This document shows, in pieces, positions 32,511 to 45,087 of a stretch of 64,000 nt of DNA. Under the pieces are notes generated by a model, which made no database searches, was not told the DNA's origin, and saw only the letters and a program-made list of their open reading frames with translations. This DNA comes from Termitomyces sp. T153. Its lineage: Eukaryota > Basidiomycota > Agaricomycetes > Agaricales > Lyophyllaceae. Positions within the stretch are counted from its first letter, which is position 1. Every line of letters begins with the position of its first letter. The position numbers and the translations under genes were made by a program. The stretch spans positions 868,001 to 932,000 of the forward strand of contig JACKQL020000002.1 in assembly GCA_018296165.2 (NCBI GenBank), in the 5' to 3' direction.

Positions 32511-34440
32511 TCATTTCTTGTTTTCCAGTCCTTGTATAGAATACCTCTCAGGTCTATCCATGCACAACAAAGAGAAGAAGAGTATCTTGATTATGAATGG
32601 TACTATGTAAATACATAAGTGTCATCAAGATTCTATATTGAATACAGAGAGTTGATTTGTCTACAGCTTTGTTGATAGAGATATGTTTGTTTGATTCACA
32701 GGTGGTAGGATTGAGCATTGTTCAATGCAAGATGCAACTCACTCACTACTGATAGAGACTGAAGATGCAAATGACAATGCAAGATGTTCAAATGCCTTGG
32801 ATGAAGAATCAGATTCTGAGTAGAGAAAGATTCCAGAACAATCAATCAGAACAACTCAGAGAATCCTGATCATAAAGAGCCTGCATTGGAAAGGAAGATG
32901 AGCTGGATTACTCAGAATTGCTTACAGACAACAATTCTGAACAGGAAGATGAAGACTTATTTGATAGGTCACTTGGTTATGCAAATATGTAGTTGTGCAA
33001 GTCTGCATGTTACAAGGAAAGTTCAAATTTTAGTTATAATGGCAAAGCAGTATACTATGGATTGATTTATCTGAGAAATTGAAACATGAGAGCTAAAGCT
33101 TGAATACCTAGATGGTCTGCATGGTAGTACTAGTAATCATAATCTTTTCCTTCCACAGCTTTTGGGGTCAGATTCAGTCATTGAAGACACAGGAGACAAG
33201 GACTGATTTTGAGGAGTTACAATTAGTAGTGGCAGTGAGTTTGACTAATCAGAATCTGATTTTGTTTGGACATGTGAAAGAATTGCTGATTGGATAACTG
33301 GGAGAAAAGTGGTCTTGAGATTGGAGCTGTATGTAGTTGCCAGACTAGCAGATGATGCCTGGATGCAGAGAGACAAAAGAGACCCAAGTAGCATAGTCAA
33401 AAATTCCTTGCCAATCAAAGTAGTATTACTTTGATCTATGGAAACATGATTGAAATAGAGTGTCATATTAGTGCCATTTTCAGTGTGAGATTGAACTTAC
33501 CAAAACCTTCCAAACATTGTTTAATACCCCACATCTCACCCTGAAAATACCTCACTAAACTCTCAAAATTTTCCTCAACATTGCTCAAAATCCAAATCAA
33601 ATGCATTGTTACAGCCTCAGCATCAGTGGGAACAACAGCTTGAACTTTCTTGGGCACCATGTTGTGATATATAGCCTGAGAGCCTGAGGACATGATAGCA
33701 AGTGCCAACCTTGAGAGTGTTACTAGTACTAAGTGTGTGTCACCACCATCATTGTGACTAGCAGATGCCATCATTTGATCATGATGCTTATCAAGGATTG
33801 AGCAATCCAGACTGCATATCTATCTTATCAGCAAGTATGCAATGATAAAGAACTGGTATTGATTTTCTCGATAAATACTGATCAGATTATCAATGAATGA
33901 TTTTTTAGATGTTGTCAGGTCATTCAAATATGAGTTGTAGAGATAAATAAAGAATATCCTGTTGTGGAGCTTCATTGGCCAAATGATAAGGTTGTCTTCT
34001 TGTGATTTCATTTGAAGGCCAATTTATTTTTGGATCAACCTTAGATCCTATTATTTTTATGATATAACATTTCAAGAATTATATCATAGTTATGACAGAT
34101 TATTGAATAGAAGCATAATTGACCACTATTAATTTAAGGATACATAGTTATATCTGACTAATAAGTACAAGAAATATATCAGAATCCTGAGTTCCCTGTT
34201 CAACAGGTCCATTGCCTTATTTGGAGCACCAGAGCAACCGTTTTGCTGATAATAATGACTTTCAAGCATATTAAAACAAACAAATATATTTGAAAACAAA
34301 TGAAATGGTGGGGTATCCAGACCAGGTGGTAGCAATGGTGGATGGTGGTCTGGAACCACAGCGGTAGAGATGGTACCTTCTGATACCATGTGACCAGTAG
34401 GTACCATCAGTAATTTTGCTGATTGTAAGAGCATTATGAA
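32511..34440. other. CpG-poor DNA with one unassigned 103-codon minus-strand frame
   Basis: Mostly unrecognised. A minus-strand frame at 33463-33774 (SHNDGGDTHLVLVTLSRL, DAEAVTMHLIWILSNVEENF, GIKQCLEGFGKFNLTL) has a balanced protein-like composition but no motif I recognise. A second frame at 34129-34434 is Leu/Tyr/Pro-rich and probably spurious. Both may be transposon relics. Composition switches to CpG-containing near 34450, the left border of gene island 2. Confidence 0.4.
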
Positions 34441-35002
34441 TTTCTCATTTTGGTAATTGAGAGCTGCGGCCTAAGCCTCGGCCGTAACAGAGCTGGCTAG
34501 GCTTAGACTTGCGGCGCAGGCCTCATTTTGACCAAGCCTGGGCCAAGCATATCACTATACAGTCTCACCCTTGGGACATCGCTCAATTTTCAACATACTT
34601 GGCGTATGCACTGAATTAGAACGGAACATCTCGAATCGCCGCGCACCAATAGGACCCAACTACTGACGAGCAGAATAGTTGATTTGCCTCTTCAGGAGTG
34701 TCTATGTGGCCATCGTCTGAAATTCAATTGATCTCAAGTATCAGTGTGCAAGCCAATGCTTAAGAAGTTGTATATCCATGGATAGTGATTCATGCATTAG
34801 TACTAGGCCTAGACTATAACCGAGATAAGCGGAACATTCTTGCAACTCCTATTCATTTCAAACGAAGATCAACTTGTTCCATGACGTGCCAATTGACGAT
34901 CCGAAATTATGCAAATGTACCTCAATCAGTATCCAGCATGCTCTGTCATACAGATTTTTACAAGCCGACCCTCAGCGGTCAGATTCGATCTCATTCTCGC
35001 AA

Positions 35003-35010
35003 TATATAAG
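35003..35010 (+). promoter_or_regulatory. TATA box of the carboxylesterase gene
   Basis: TATATAAG, 67-60 bases before the ATG at 35070, leaving a short 5' leader. Good match. Confidence 0.6.
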
Positions 35011-35069
35011 TCCTCTTTGTGCTTGTTCTGCTCGCAATCCAAAACACAATCCTTCCTCTACTTTTCAAC

Positions 35070-36998
35070 ATGCTTTCCAAATTCTCTGCTTTATTCTTCG
35101 CGTTGAGCGCCTTTGCTCAACAGAATGGCTTGCTCGTACCGACACCTCAAGGTGCTGTAAATGGTACCTTGCCCGATCCAAGTGTGCGACAGTTCCTCGG
35201 CATCCCATACGCCAGCGCAGAGCGCTGGGAGCCCCCGACTTTACCTCCAAATCGTTCCGAAATTTTGAACGCCACCCAGTACAGTGATTCCTGCCTACAG
35301 AACTTGACTCCCACTGCAGCCGAGTACTTACGGCTTGCTGGCTTTAACGATTCTGCGATATTTGTTCCAGAGTCGGAGACTTGTCTGACGCTCAATATAT
35401 GGACTCCAAGCATCGACAGGAAACAAAGCGCAGCCGTTTTGATTTGGGTTTATGGCGGTGGTTTCCAATTTGGAACGGTAATATGATATCCATTCTAGTC
35501 TTGATGCGTTTTGTCTGATATGGCCATGCAGAGTAATTTCCCGGCGTACAACGGACAGAACATTGTACGGGACAATGTCGACATAATTGTCGTCACTTTC
35601 AATTACCGCCTCAATATCTTCGGATTTCCAAATGCTCCCCAGCTTATGAACAACACGACTCAGTCCCAGAATTTCGGACTTCTAGACCTGGATGCGGCTG
35701 TCCAATGGGTACATGATAATATTGCTGCATTCGACGGTGATCCAGAGCGCATCGTCCTCTTCGGCCAGAGTGCAGGAGGTATTGCAATCGACGCATATAC
35801 CATGGCCAACCCGCAGGATACCAGAGTTAAAGGTATTTATTTTCAAATATGATTATATGTATCGAAATGACCAGTTCCCCAAGGTGTCATCGAAGAATCC
35901 GGAAAGTGCGTCATTGGTATCAGCTATGGCTGGGTTGATCTATTGACAACTATATCTTAGCCTGGAAGTCCTCACTAATATAAAGGCTTCGGGACCGCTC
36001 AGCCCTATACCAGTTAAACCCCAACCTTGGAACGCAGTTGCAGACAAGGTCGGGTGTGGCAATGGTAAGACCTACTTTCTTTGCTTACCGCTACTGAAGT
36101 ATTGCTGACATCTCTAAGTAACTGATGCTGCTCAATTGACATGCATGAAGCAAGTTCCCTACAGAGACCTTGAAAATGTGGTTATCAACACTACGGCCTT
36201 TATCCCAATCTCAGATAGTAAGTTTCTCAGCATCCAACTTGTGAAAGTTTCTGAAGGTCGCGGACTCCTCGCGACTTTTTTAGATATCACACTGTTTTCA
36301 GACTACCAGGAACGGGCTGCCGCTGGAAACTTCCTACATGTACCTCTCCTTGGCGGCTCTACTGAGAATGAGGCGGACTTACTCGTTGTTGCGGCGGAGC
36401 TTCAAACTACCGGTGTTGTCGTTCCCGTCGTCACCGAAGAATTGGCAGACGCGGTCACTGAGGTTTGTCTTCCATCACTTTCCCGAGCTTGGATTCGAGG
36501 AACTGACTCCTCCTTTAGTTAGATTTCACCTGTCCTGCGGGAGACACTGCGCGCAATGCGTTTAATGCACATGTGCCTACCTGGAGGTATCAATATCAAG
36601 GTAAATATATACCCTCTACCCTCTACGAGCGTGATCAATACGAAATCTTGCCAGGTGTCTTTCCCGATATTTCTACACGCCCTGAGCTTCGTGCATACCA
36701 CACGGCGGAAATTCCACTTGTCTTCGGAACAATGACGGCGCCTACGGACATTGAAGTGGCGCTGTCAAAGTTTATTCAAAGTGCATGGGTGGCCTTTGCT
36801 CGTGATCCTATTTCAGGGTTAGTCAATATCGGCTGGCCAGAGTATTCACCAGACACATCCACCTTCGCGTTAATTGGAAATTCCAACAACGAGACTGGTC
36901 TTAGTTTTACTTCGGCGCAGGTTGTAGACTTACCGTGTAACTCGACTGCAACGTTGATGTCCAATATCCAAAAGCTCGAGACAGATGTAGGATTGTAA
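35070..36998 (+). CDS. Secreted type-B carboxylesterase/lipase
   Basis: Eight exons: 35070-35477, 35532-35832, 35884-35905, 35961-36064, 36119-36217, 36284-36462, 36519-36600 and 36655-36998; introns 51-66 bp; 512 residues, near the normal family size. A signal peptide MLSKFSALFFALSAFA is followed by the mature start QQNGLL. Family signs: GIPYA, SETCLTLNIW, oxyanion VYGGGFQFG, catalytic Ser216 in LFGQSAGG, acidic region GGSTENEAD (Glu339/Glu341) and His414 in AYHTAEIPLVFGT. It should hydrolyse carboxylic esters outside the cell; the substrate is unknown. The nucleophile elbow is GQSAGG where GESAGG is usual. Exon 3 is only 22 nt. The Met at 35070 is chosen because it starts the signal peptide; an in-frame codon at 35019 would bury it. 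Confidence 0.9.
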
Positions 36999-37324
36999 CC
37001 TTCGAATATTGTAACCCTGAATAGCTAGATAATTGTTTTGTGAATTGTTTTTAGTCATAATTTAATTTAATTTCGTGGGTTGTCCAGAAACATTCGTATA
37101 GGCCATTCCCAGAGGATCGTCAACCTTATACGATTCAATAGAAGAGTGTCCATGGGAGCCATGCCAATGAGTGGTGACCAGCTGCGTCGGCGGCGAAGAC
37201 AAAATTGCGCCGCAAGATACATCTAAACTTCGCCGCCACTTAACAAAGTTACAATGTATGAATAATGAATGGGAATCCTCGATACATAGATGGTAATTTA
37301 ATTTTATTCCTAGATATCAGCACT
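36999..37324. other. Short convergent intergenic region
   Basis: 326 bp between the stops of the carboxylesterase (+) and SDR (-) genes. It must hold both 3' ends. No further gene seen. Confidence 0.5.
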
Positions 37325-38642
37325 TTAAATGCCAGCACCTCCAGTGACCTCCAAAGTGTGGCCGGTGACGTAAGACGCGAGTGGTGATGCCAAGCTAGAA
37401 AATAATGAAATTAGCGACAGTTCCTGTCAATATAATATAGCAGGGACATACAACAACACCGCTGCAGCGGCCTCATCAGGGTGTCCACCCCTCCTCAAGG
37501 GAATGTTAGGATAACCGCCAACCTTGGGCTGGGCCGGGCCCTTGGCGCCAGGGACACCAAGAGCGACCTTTTTGCCGTCGATCTCGATGGTGGCGCCTGC
37601 CTCCTTCGCGGCAGTCAACCTGTCCAGCGAGACACGTTAGTTCTTAGTCCTGATTACCGAAGGAAAGGGGAGACGAACCGAGTGTGGACAAGTCCAAAGG
37701 CAATGGAGTTGGCGCGGACACCGAAAAGACCCCACTCCTTGCAGATGGTCTTGGTCATGCCCAAAACGGCGGATTTGGCAGCGGCGTAGTTGGTCTGACC
37801 GACGTTTCCGTGGAGGCCGCTGGTCGAGGAGACGTTGACGATGGAGCGGTTTTCGGGGTTGTCAGACTGATATGATTAGAGCCACTGCGGATGGGGAGGA
37901 AGGATATACGTTACCTTGATGCGGAAGTAGGGAGCAGCCTCACGGATGAGACGGAAGGGAGCGCGGACGTGGATTTTCATAATGATATCGAAGGCATCAT
38001 CGGGGGTCGTGTGAAGCATCTTGTCGTATGTGAAGCCAGCTGTTCCAGTGCTCAGTTATAGGTATTATCGGTCACCCGCATGCACTACACGAACCATTGT
38101 TGATGATGTGGTTAATCTTTCCGTAGGCCCTGAATCAAGATTTTGTCACTAAGCTGAGCTGGTCAAGTTGAAGGGATACGTACTTCACAGTGGCATCAAC
38201 AACCTTCTTGGGGAAATCCTCTGCGCCGACATCACCCGCAACACCGATGGCGTCACCACCGGCGGCTTTGATCTCGTCGACAACAGCAGCGCACTTCTTC
38301 TCGTCGATACTGATTAACCACCGGGTCAGTGCTATTGTGGTGTGAGATAACTGGAAATCGTACGTACTCGCTGACGACAACTTTAGCTCCCTCCTTGGCG
38401 AAGAGAAGAGCAGCGCTCCTGCCGATTCCCTATTACAGAGAAACCGTTTGATTGTTTACATGCTCCTTGTAAGATAGTCTTACCTGTCCAGCACCTGTAC
38501 GTTACGAAAACATAAGTTCTCAAATCTATGCATTTACAAATTCGGAATAGTCACCAGTGATGATAGCGACCTCGCCAGCGAGAAGGCCGCGACCATAGGT
38601 GTTGGTGATGTGTCCAGAAACCTGAGCGAGTCTGCTAGCCAT
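37325..38642 (-). CDS. Short-chain dehydrogenase/reductase (FabG-like SDR)
   Basis: Nine exons on the minus strand: 38555-38642, 38484-38494, 38368-38429, 38184-38309, 38095-38129, 37915-38039, 37679-37866, 37452-37619 and 37325-37394; eight introns of 48-60 bp; 290 residues. Classical SDR features: cofactor motif TGAGQGIG (residues 29-36), NNAG (106-109), catalytic Ser162/163 in VNVSSTSG, YAAAK (Tyr176, Lys180), and the C-terminal end VTGHTLEVTGGAGI. It should reduce or oxidise a hydroxyl/keto substrate with NAD(P); it resembles 3-oxoacyl-ACP reductases but the substrate cannot be told. Exon 2 is an 11-nt micro-exon coding for the glycine loop. A TATAAAA lies 60 bp upstream. Confidence 0.9.
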
Positions 38643-38701
38643 GTCGTATGTGATGAACGTGAAGAAGTTCGGAGTGTGGAGGACTCGGAGGGATTTTCAA
38701 G

Positions 38702-38708
38702 TTTTATA
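38702..38708 (-). promoter_or_regulatory. TATA box of the SDR gene
   Basis: TATAAAA on the minus strand, 60-66 bases before the ATG at 38642. Confidence 0.55.
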
Positions 38709-39865
38709 CCGGAGCTCGGGTATTGTCGGTTGCCGGTCGTCGTGCAAGCGAGGGCCGGATGTAAATCAAACGACATTTGATCATCCGCTTTTTGCGCGCT
38801 ACATATGTGGGTGTGCAATGATTTTTACAGATGCTCAATATATTCATGGTTTCATAGTGGTTAGGTCCTCATCCATAAGTCCAGTGGTGATCAACGACGG
38901 GCGGATGGAAAATTTATGATCTCCGGCAAATCCTATTTTTGACGATCTCCGAGTCCCGTTACCCCACATTTCTACGAAGTTATGTACCCCACAGTATACT
39001 GAGCCACAATACTCACGGCGCTTATGTCCTGTGAATACATCATTTGACTTGGCGCCTTCACCTTCTTTCACATTCTAGTGTTCTTCCCTTATAGATGAGC
39101 TACTCCGACACGAATTACTAAGCTTACTGATCTCAGGGGATTCAATACGACCTTGCATCCGGCCCGCACCGATCAACTTCACGAGGCGTGAATGGACAGA
39201 ATAATCGTGTGCTGGGATCGAGTTCATTACACTGACGAATTTATACCAATAAAATTATGCAGAAGACGACTATCTCTGCCCAAACTTTTCTTTTTAGCGG
39301 GGCCTCGAATCGAGAAAATGGCACCGATCTAGTCACTTTTTTTTTCGTTCTATGGCAACATCAAGCCCTGGCAAGCATGGTATCGCGGATATCAACCCGG
39401 ACAAGGGAGGTCAGCCTTCTCTAAGTGATCATTGCGATATTTGCTGTAGTAGATCCGACCAAGGTCCTTGCTGTACGGTTTCATCGAAGCTTGTCGTGGA
39501 TCTGATCCGATTGTGCAAGAGAGTCTCAGAGATCATGGGGTCCGATAGAATTAGAAGCGCTCTCCAAGTTTATAATTCAGTTCTTATCCGCGCGATGTTT
39601 TCTGCGTCTCATTGAGGGTTCGCAGTGCGACCACTCTCGATAAGGCTGTCTACAGAAATGTCAATCCGATTTTGTCTCGAAAGTAGAACAGAGACACTAG
39701 TCATGAGACGAGTCGGGACTAACACGTACTAACATCAAATGAAGTAAGGTTAAACCAGGGGATGCTTCGTTCAGGGTCCGGACAGGTCATAAAGCAACAG
39801 TGCTGCAGGAAACGTACCATCTTCTTCCGCCCGTCTTTCGCTTGTTCTCCACAACGTTGGCAACG
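38709..39865. other. Divergent intergenic region between SDR and Ser/Pro-rich gene
   Basis: About 1.16 kb of CpG-containing DNA that must carry promoters for both flanking genes. One plus-strand open frame, 39352-39615 (87 codons, Cys-containing HCDICCSRSDQGPCC), starts with ATG but has no known motif, so I do not call it a gene with confidence. No tRNA seen. Confidence 0.4.
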
Positions 39866-41419
39866 ATGGCTAGTGCCGTCAGCGTGGTCCAGCCGCCGTC
39901 CTCAGTACTAATACCATCTGAGCTGAATCGTGTCGTCCGCTTCGACAGCGAGTGCGTCCTGATCCCAGAACCCTTCAAGCGCTCCAAAGCCACGAAAACG
40001 TATACATTGCCGTTGTGGAAGAAGAGGATCAACGATACTGATGCTGATGCTGCTGCTGGGTCGTCTTCGCCCCTCGCTCAGAGCCCAGAAGAGACACACG
40101 TTGTCTTTAAGGTCCCCATTCCAAGGTGCGTGCAAGAAATTCGTGATAGAAGAGATGTTTAATGGTTTACTATCGCCGTCAGCTTCATTGTCCGTTCTCC
40201 AACTAGAGGCAGGGGCACATCTCCATCATTAAAGCCCTTGTCTCCGTGTCTTGTACAAAGAGACCCATCATCATCACCAACGACACCCAAATACGTACGG
40301 AGAGCATCACTTCCTCTAACAACATGCAACATCCCAAAGCATGACGCGCCCACGGTGCCCCTACGGCCATGCTGCGCCAATTGTGTTCCCGTTACCGAAG
40401 AGTCCTTCAAAGAAGGCGAAGAGTGGCAAGAGAAGTTTACTAAAGGCGCTAGAAGACGAAGAAGCGCCAGCCTTGACAACAACGATGGCAACTTTGGTCT
40501 TAATACTTCCCGTTCGGGAGTGGGCGATTTGCCTGGCCGGGTCGATCTGTCACCTGGCACGCGGTACAGGTCGTCTGCGTTTGCTCTTACGGTTGACGAA
40601 GTGGACAAACGACGCAGGCCTCAGGAGTTCACCGAGGAAACGAAGCTTTTCCGATTCGCCTCCCCACGTACCAGCTCTACCGCAGCATTTCATTCTCCCG
40701 CCGCCGGCTCGACGTCTCAACTGCACACGTCTCGTTCTGTTGCCAAGGTGTCATCGACGTCTTTGCCGTCTTTAGATGTCCCACCACGTCCTCTGAAATC
40801 TTCTCCTATCCAGGAAGAAGACGAGGACCAGTTGTTTCCCCTCCCCTCGCCCAGACGCACTCCGAGTGCTTCACCAGCATCGTCTGTTGTACCCAGTCCT
40901 CACCCCAGTCCTCACACCTCGACCTCAAACCTAAATTCAGGCTCTGGACTCCGGTCAGGATCCGACGAGATACTCGTAAAGGCTCTGAGCAGGAAATCGT
41001 CTGACAGCAACCTGGAGCCCTCTGTGGCCCCTACTTGCGTCTCCGTTCCCATAGATGACGTCTCTAATACACCACTCTCCATGACTCAGGATAAACCTCA
41101 ATTGGGTCTCAACCCCAACCTCGACCTCAACACCCACACGCGTTCCAAAAGCGTCCCCATCCTCATCCCCTCAAAACCTCTCCCATCCCCACCTTCTGCA
41201 TCCTTTGCATCTTCGTCCCCAATCCAGAATAGAAGCCGCACCACGGCCACCCCTAACTCACCAGACTCCCCCTGCTCACCTACGATGGGTTCGCCTTCTA
41301 AGACGCGCCGTCCGTCGTTTTCGTTGCCTTCGATCAAAGATGCGATTAAAGGTGCGAGCGTGGATATGCTCAAGGGTGTGAGTTCCATGGGTAGCGGCAG
41401 CGTTATGGGTTCTATTTGA
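39866..41419 (+). CDS. Ser/Pro-rich protein of unknown function
   Basis: Two exons, 39866-40125 and 40207-41419, with an 81-bp intron, 490 residues. The first about 100 residues look ordered (NRVVRFDSECVLIPEPF, TKTYTLPLWKKR). A Cys cluster (PLRPCCANC) and a basic stretch (KFTKGARRRRSASLD) follow. The long remainder is Ser/Pro/Thr-rich and low in structure, with many SP and TP dipeptides, and ends in SLPSIKDAIKGASVDMLKGV. Such proteins are often phosphoregulated, but no function can be assigned. The first Met of the long frame at 39866 is chosen; the frame also extends upstream without an obvious better start. Confidence 0.75.
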
Positions 41420-42923
41420 ACCCTTCGCACAGCGCATAGATATCATACTACACGCCATTCGCGAAACGAAAGGACGCCCGCTTTGGCGTCCATTCACCTA
41501 CTCGTCCACACCTCACTTTGCGTTATACCTTCAAATTGCGTGATATACCCTGTTCTATGCATCGAAGCTGTATCATCACCACCGTCAGCGTCACGACACC
41601 AACATCTTTACATCATTTATATTACATCCACCGCGTGCACAACCTCCTTTCCTGTGCTGTCGTGTAATTGCCACTCACGATCACAATCCTCATGACCAAC
41701 CTTTCTGGCCTACATATCACGAGCCTTTTCTTAATCCTCTGTATCTAATACTTGGTCCCCTGCCTTCTGAGTCTTTTTCTTGGCCAAACAATTACGCTTC
41801 CGTGCCTACGACCACACGTGGTCTACTCTCCCCGAATCCCACACCTTCTCTCTTGGATCTTTGGTTTAACTCCCGCTTTCATTGCTGATAGTGCTCTGTA
41901 GGTTATGTGTTACGATGTACCAGTTAATTATCTTTTCTTGCTAGTTTGGATTACGTACGTTCTTGAGTCAATATCTTGGATCCCTTCAGTATGATGATAC
42001 GGTCGAATGTGTTCAAGTTGAGTGTAAAAATACGAAGGGTAAATGTCTGTGGATACGCCACGTAAAATCGGAGACCAAAACAGGAAAAGTGAGGCACAAA
42101 GTGTCCGTTACTTGCCGAGGATGTTGTAAGGTACCTTATCTTCAACAAGAGGTTCATTTTTGATCAATGCGCTATGAAGTGACGCTAAAACTTTCTCGAT
42201 CATGAGTTTTGATTGACACATATGTGATCATCGTGGTTGGTGGTCATCATTATCGGGATGAAATTAGACCATTGCATCAGTACTCTCACGCTGTCTGTCA
42301 GAAATCTTTACGATCCCTGCCACAAGAAGCACAGAGTGCTTGTGCCACGTTTATAAGTACCCTGGACAAGCTCAATCTTGGAACTCTTAGTCAAGCTCTC
42401 GGGATGCGTTTGTTTCAGCTTTTTATTCAAAAATGCCTGTCCAGGTTACAAGTTGGAACCAGATGAATTTTTGATATAAGGCTAGTAGTCGCATATTGAG
42501 TAAATCTAGTCGACGTTCCTCTTCAGGTGTACAATTCACTTGGTATTTATCATGTTATGAGGGTCCATCACACCATCTTCTCCACAGTCCTTCCTCCAAT
42601 GGATCGATCTTTAATGTATCTTCATTGATTGATTCTCTTGATTGCTGCTGGCTCGATAACAAGTTCAGTCTCGAGTCGACCTCTTCCCATTTGATGGCTC
42701 GCATGTTTATGGACACAACAGGGAATATGATCTATTTTGAAGAAACTAAACTACACAATTAATTTGGCGGTAGCCGATTAGAACCGCAGTGTGGTACCAG
42801 ACTTGATGAACGCGAAGGAAGTGAGGAAGACGCCGGGTCGAGAAGGATATGCAAGTGGTCACAGTGTTAAAGGTCTAGTATGGAATTTTGTCGCAGTCAA
42901 GAGGAGATCGGACAGAACACGGA
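41420..42923. other. Intergenic region with no supported gene
   Basis: The 3' flanks of two convergent genes. Open frames at 42209-42466 (+) and 42496-42762 (+) have no recognised motif, although the first (CQKSLRSLPQEAQSACATF, LDKLNLGTLSQ) looks somewhat protein-like. CpG is present. It could hold a decayed gene. Confidence 0.4.
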
Positions 42924-44695
42924 TCATGGATCGGGATTACCGAGCACTGGCCTGAATTTTCGAGCACCGAGGAGCTGACCGCTCTGACCTGTACTGAGGG
43001 TTCCCCCACCACTCACGCTCTCTTGACCTGAAAAGCCCATCTGGCCCATCATGTCGTCGATCCCAGACATACTTCCCCCGCCGACGCCACCGTGTCGCGT
43101 TTCAACAGAGATTACCCCACCGGTTTTCGAATCGATCGAGAATTGTGTATCGCCAGAATCATTCTTAGAGTGCGATGGTGCAATGGATACTTCGTCGACA
43201 GAAGTGTAGGCAGGTGGGTTGACACGGGGCCTGGATGTAGAGGTACCACTGAAGGTATCTGCGGGGACCGCGTGGGTAGGCTGTGAATTTGGGTGATCAT
43301 ACACTGGAATTATTGCTCCGTCTGGTCGTTTCCTATCGAATGAATTTGATGCTTGGTGTGAGTTAGCCGAGTGAGGCAAAATAAACGGAACTATGATATC
43401 TTCGCGGTTGAGCCCCTGAGTGTTTGGTGGAGGTGATGGGGATTGTGTTGCTGGCGAAATCGAACGTGCCGCGGGGTGTGGTGAAGCAGAGGTCCCGTAT
43501 GGAATGACTGAATGGCTGACAGAGCCGAAGTAAGACAAGGAATTTACACTCGCTGTGTGAGTGTGCAAGGTTCCCGATGTAGGGCTCAGGGGCGGCTGGG
43601 AACTCGGGGACGTTGTAAAGCTTCGGTCAAAAGGCTGGCGTCCATACCCAATGGCAGACTTCTGGGATAGGTCAGACGTCGTTCTGCCATGTTTAGATCC
43701 ATCGGCGCCAACATGGGTTACTGATGGCGCGGTCTGTTTGTGTTTCTTTCGGTACATGTAGAAGGCGAGGCCACATGCTATGGCAATCACAGCAAGCCCT
43801 CCGATGACGCCGCCGACTATTGCTCCCACAGGGGGGCTCGACGACTTCTGCGGTAGTGATTGAACAACATCATGATGACCTAAGGAGGCACATGTCAGCA
43901 AGTATATACATATAGCTGTGAACCAAATTACCCTGATCATGAATTTCTCGTGCTTGTTCAATGTTGAACCTTTGATCATTCCATGTAGTAGCTGCAGCAA
44001 ATATGGACATTGGTTCGCTGAGAAACTAGGCTTTACGTACGATTATTCGCGGCGTAGAATGGAATCCCTATGTCATCTGGGAGCGCCTGAGTAGAGGGGA
44101 AATATCTATTACCTGATTGATACGATCCTACTGAAAATTCAATCGCAGACTTACTGGTTCGATGTTTGGCCAGAACAGTTCGTAGCATAAAAGGGCCAAC
44201 TTATCACTTGGTAAGAGGAAGTGAAATGTTAATGATTTGAATTGCTTACGTTAGGACGCTTTGCTCGAAGCCTTGGCATACAGTACATGCCGAAACCAGG
44301 TTGTACGCCGCCCACGAACTTAGAAGAAAGATAAATATCGACAATCTCGAAACCAGATTCTTCCCTTACCAGCTGCACTGGTTTACTAAATCTCCTGCTG
44401 GAGGGTCATAATGGGTACCGCTGTCTAAAGGCCTTAAGACCCAAGCTTTTGATCGGGGTTGAGCCTTTTTCACAATCTAACTGACAACTCCAAGACAAGA
44501 CTCACTAGACCCAGCACAGGTTCCATATACAGTAGCCGCCAACACACATGGGGAGATATTATTCTCGTTATCAGTCCACTGAAAATCGGGTTCGCATGGT
44601 GGGCCCGTGAAATCGCGCGACTCCAATTGAGAGGGAATTCCTGCCGAAACTGCCCCGGCTGCTGAGGCCACGGCCACCAGTCGTGCGACGTTCAT
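42924..44695 (-). CDS. Single-pass membrane protein with Cys-rich ectodomain and Ser-rich tail
   Basis: Seven exons on the minus strand: 44506-44695, 44370-44445, 44250-44318, 44155-44199, 44041-44105, 43932-43991 and 42924-43879; introns 49-60 bp; 486 residues. A signal peptide MNVARLVAVASAAGAVSA leads into an ectodomain of about 165 residues with paired Cys (PPCEPDFQW, SPCVLAATVYGTC, NQCSCSWAAYNLVSACTVCQG, TNCSGQT). A Gly/Ile/Val-rich transmembrane helix spans residues about 187-211, followed by YRKKHK and a 270-residue Ser/Pro/Gly-rich cytoplasmic tail. This layout is a common basidiomycete family of unknown role; a surface receptor or wall sensor is only a guess. A partial copy lies just upstream. 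Confidence 0.85.
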
Positions 44696-45087
44696 AGCGA
44701 TCGTTAGTTCGTAGCAAAGCGTAAAAGGGGCGCGCAAACCAGCGAACCGACGAGTTTACTGGCTGACAGTAGGTGGAAAGAGAAGAGCGGTGTTAGACGG
44801 ACAATCATCGTGGTTTTTGTTCTGCAATTACAATTGAGATCAGATCGAACATCAGAACAGCTACAAGGTCGGAGTTGACCTAATGTCCGGCTTACCGGGC
44901 CGACATCGAACTTAAGCACACTTAAGGTTACCCCTCGTGGTTTGCATGCACTACGCCCTCTCCCCTACATTTTTCGATGCATAAAGTAAATGACAGGTCC
45001 TGCTTTTGGTACATGCACGAGTCAAGACCGCCCGCTGAGGCGATCATACCCAGCCGTGCACAACCAAATTCCCCACATGGCTCGACG
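44696..45087. other. Upstream region of the membrane protein gene
   Basis: CpG-containing DNA that should hold the promoter. No TATA at a convincing distance and no other gene seen. Confidence 0.4.

Noticed and set aside
34376..34395. TGGTATCAGA on the minus strand, like a plant-type initiator-tRNA primer site
   Set aside because: No LTR end could be recognised next to it and no matching second LTR was found; ten bases alone are weak.
38850..38920. Possible tRNA gene (CATAGTGGTTAGGTCC resembles an A box)
   Set aside because: No B box (GTTCGANNC) at the right distance and no acceptor stem pairing.
39352..39615. 87-codon ATG-initiated open frame with Cys cluster between SDR and Ser/Pro-rich genes
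   Set aside because: No motif, no splice context and a probable promoter location; kept only as a note in the intergenic entry.
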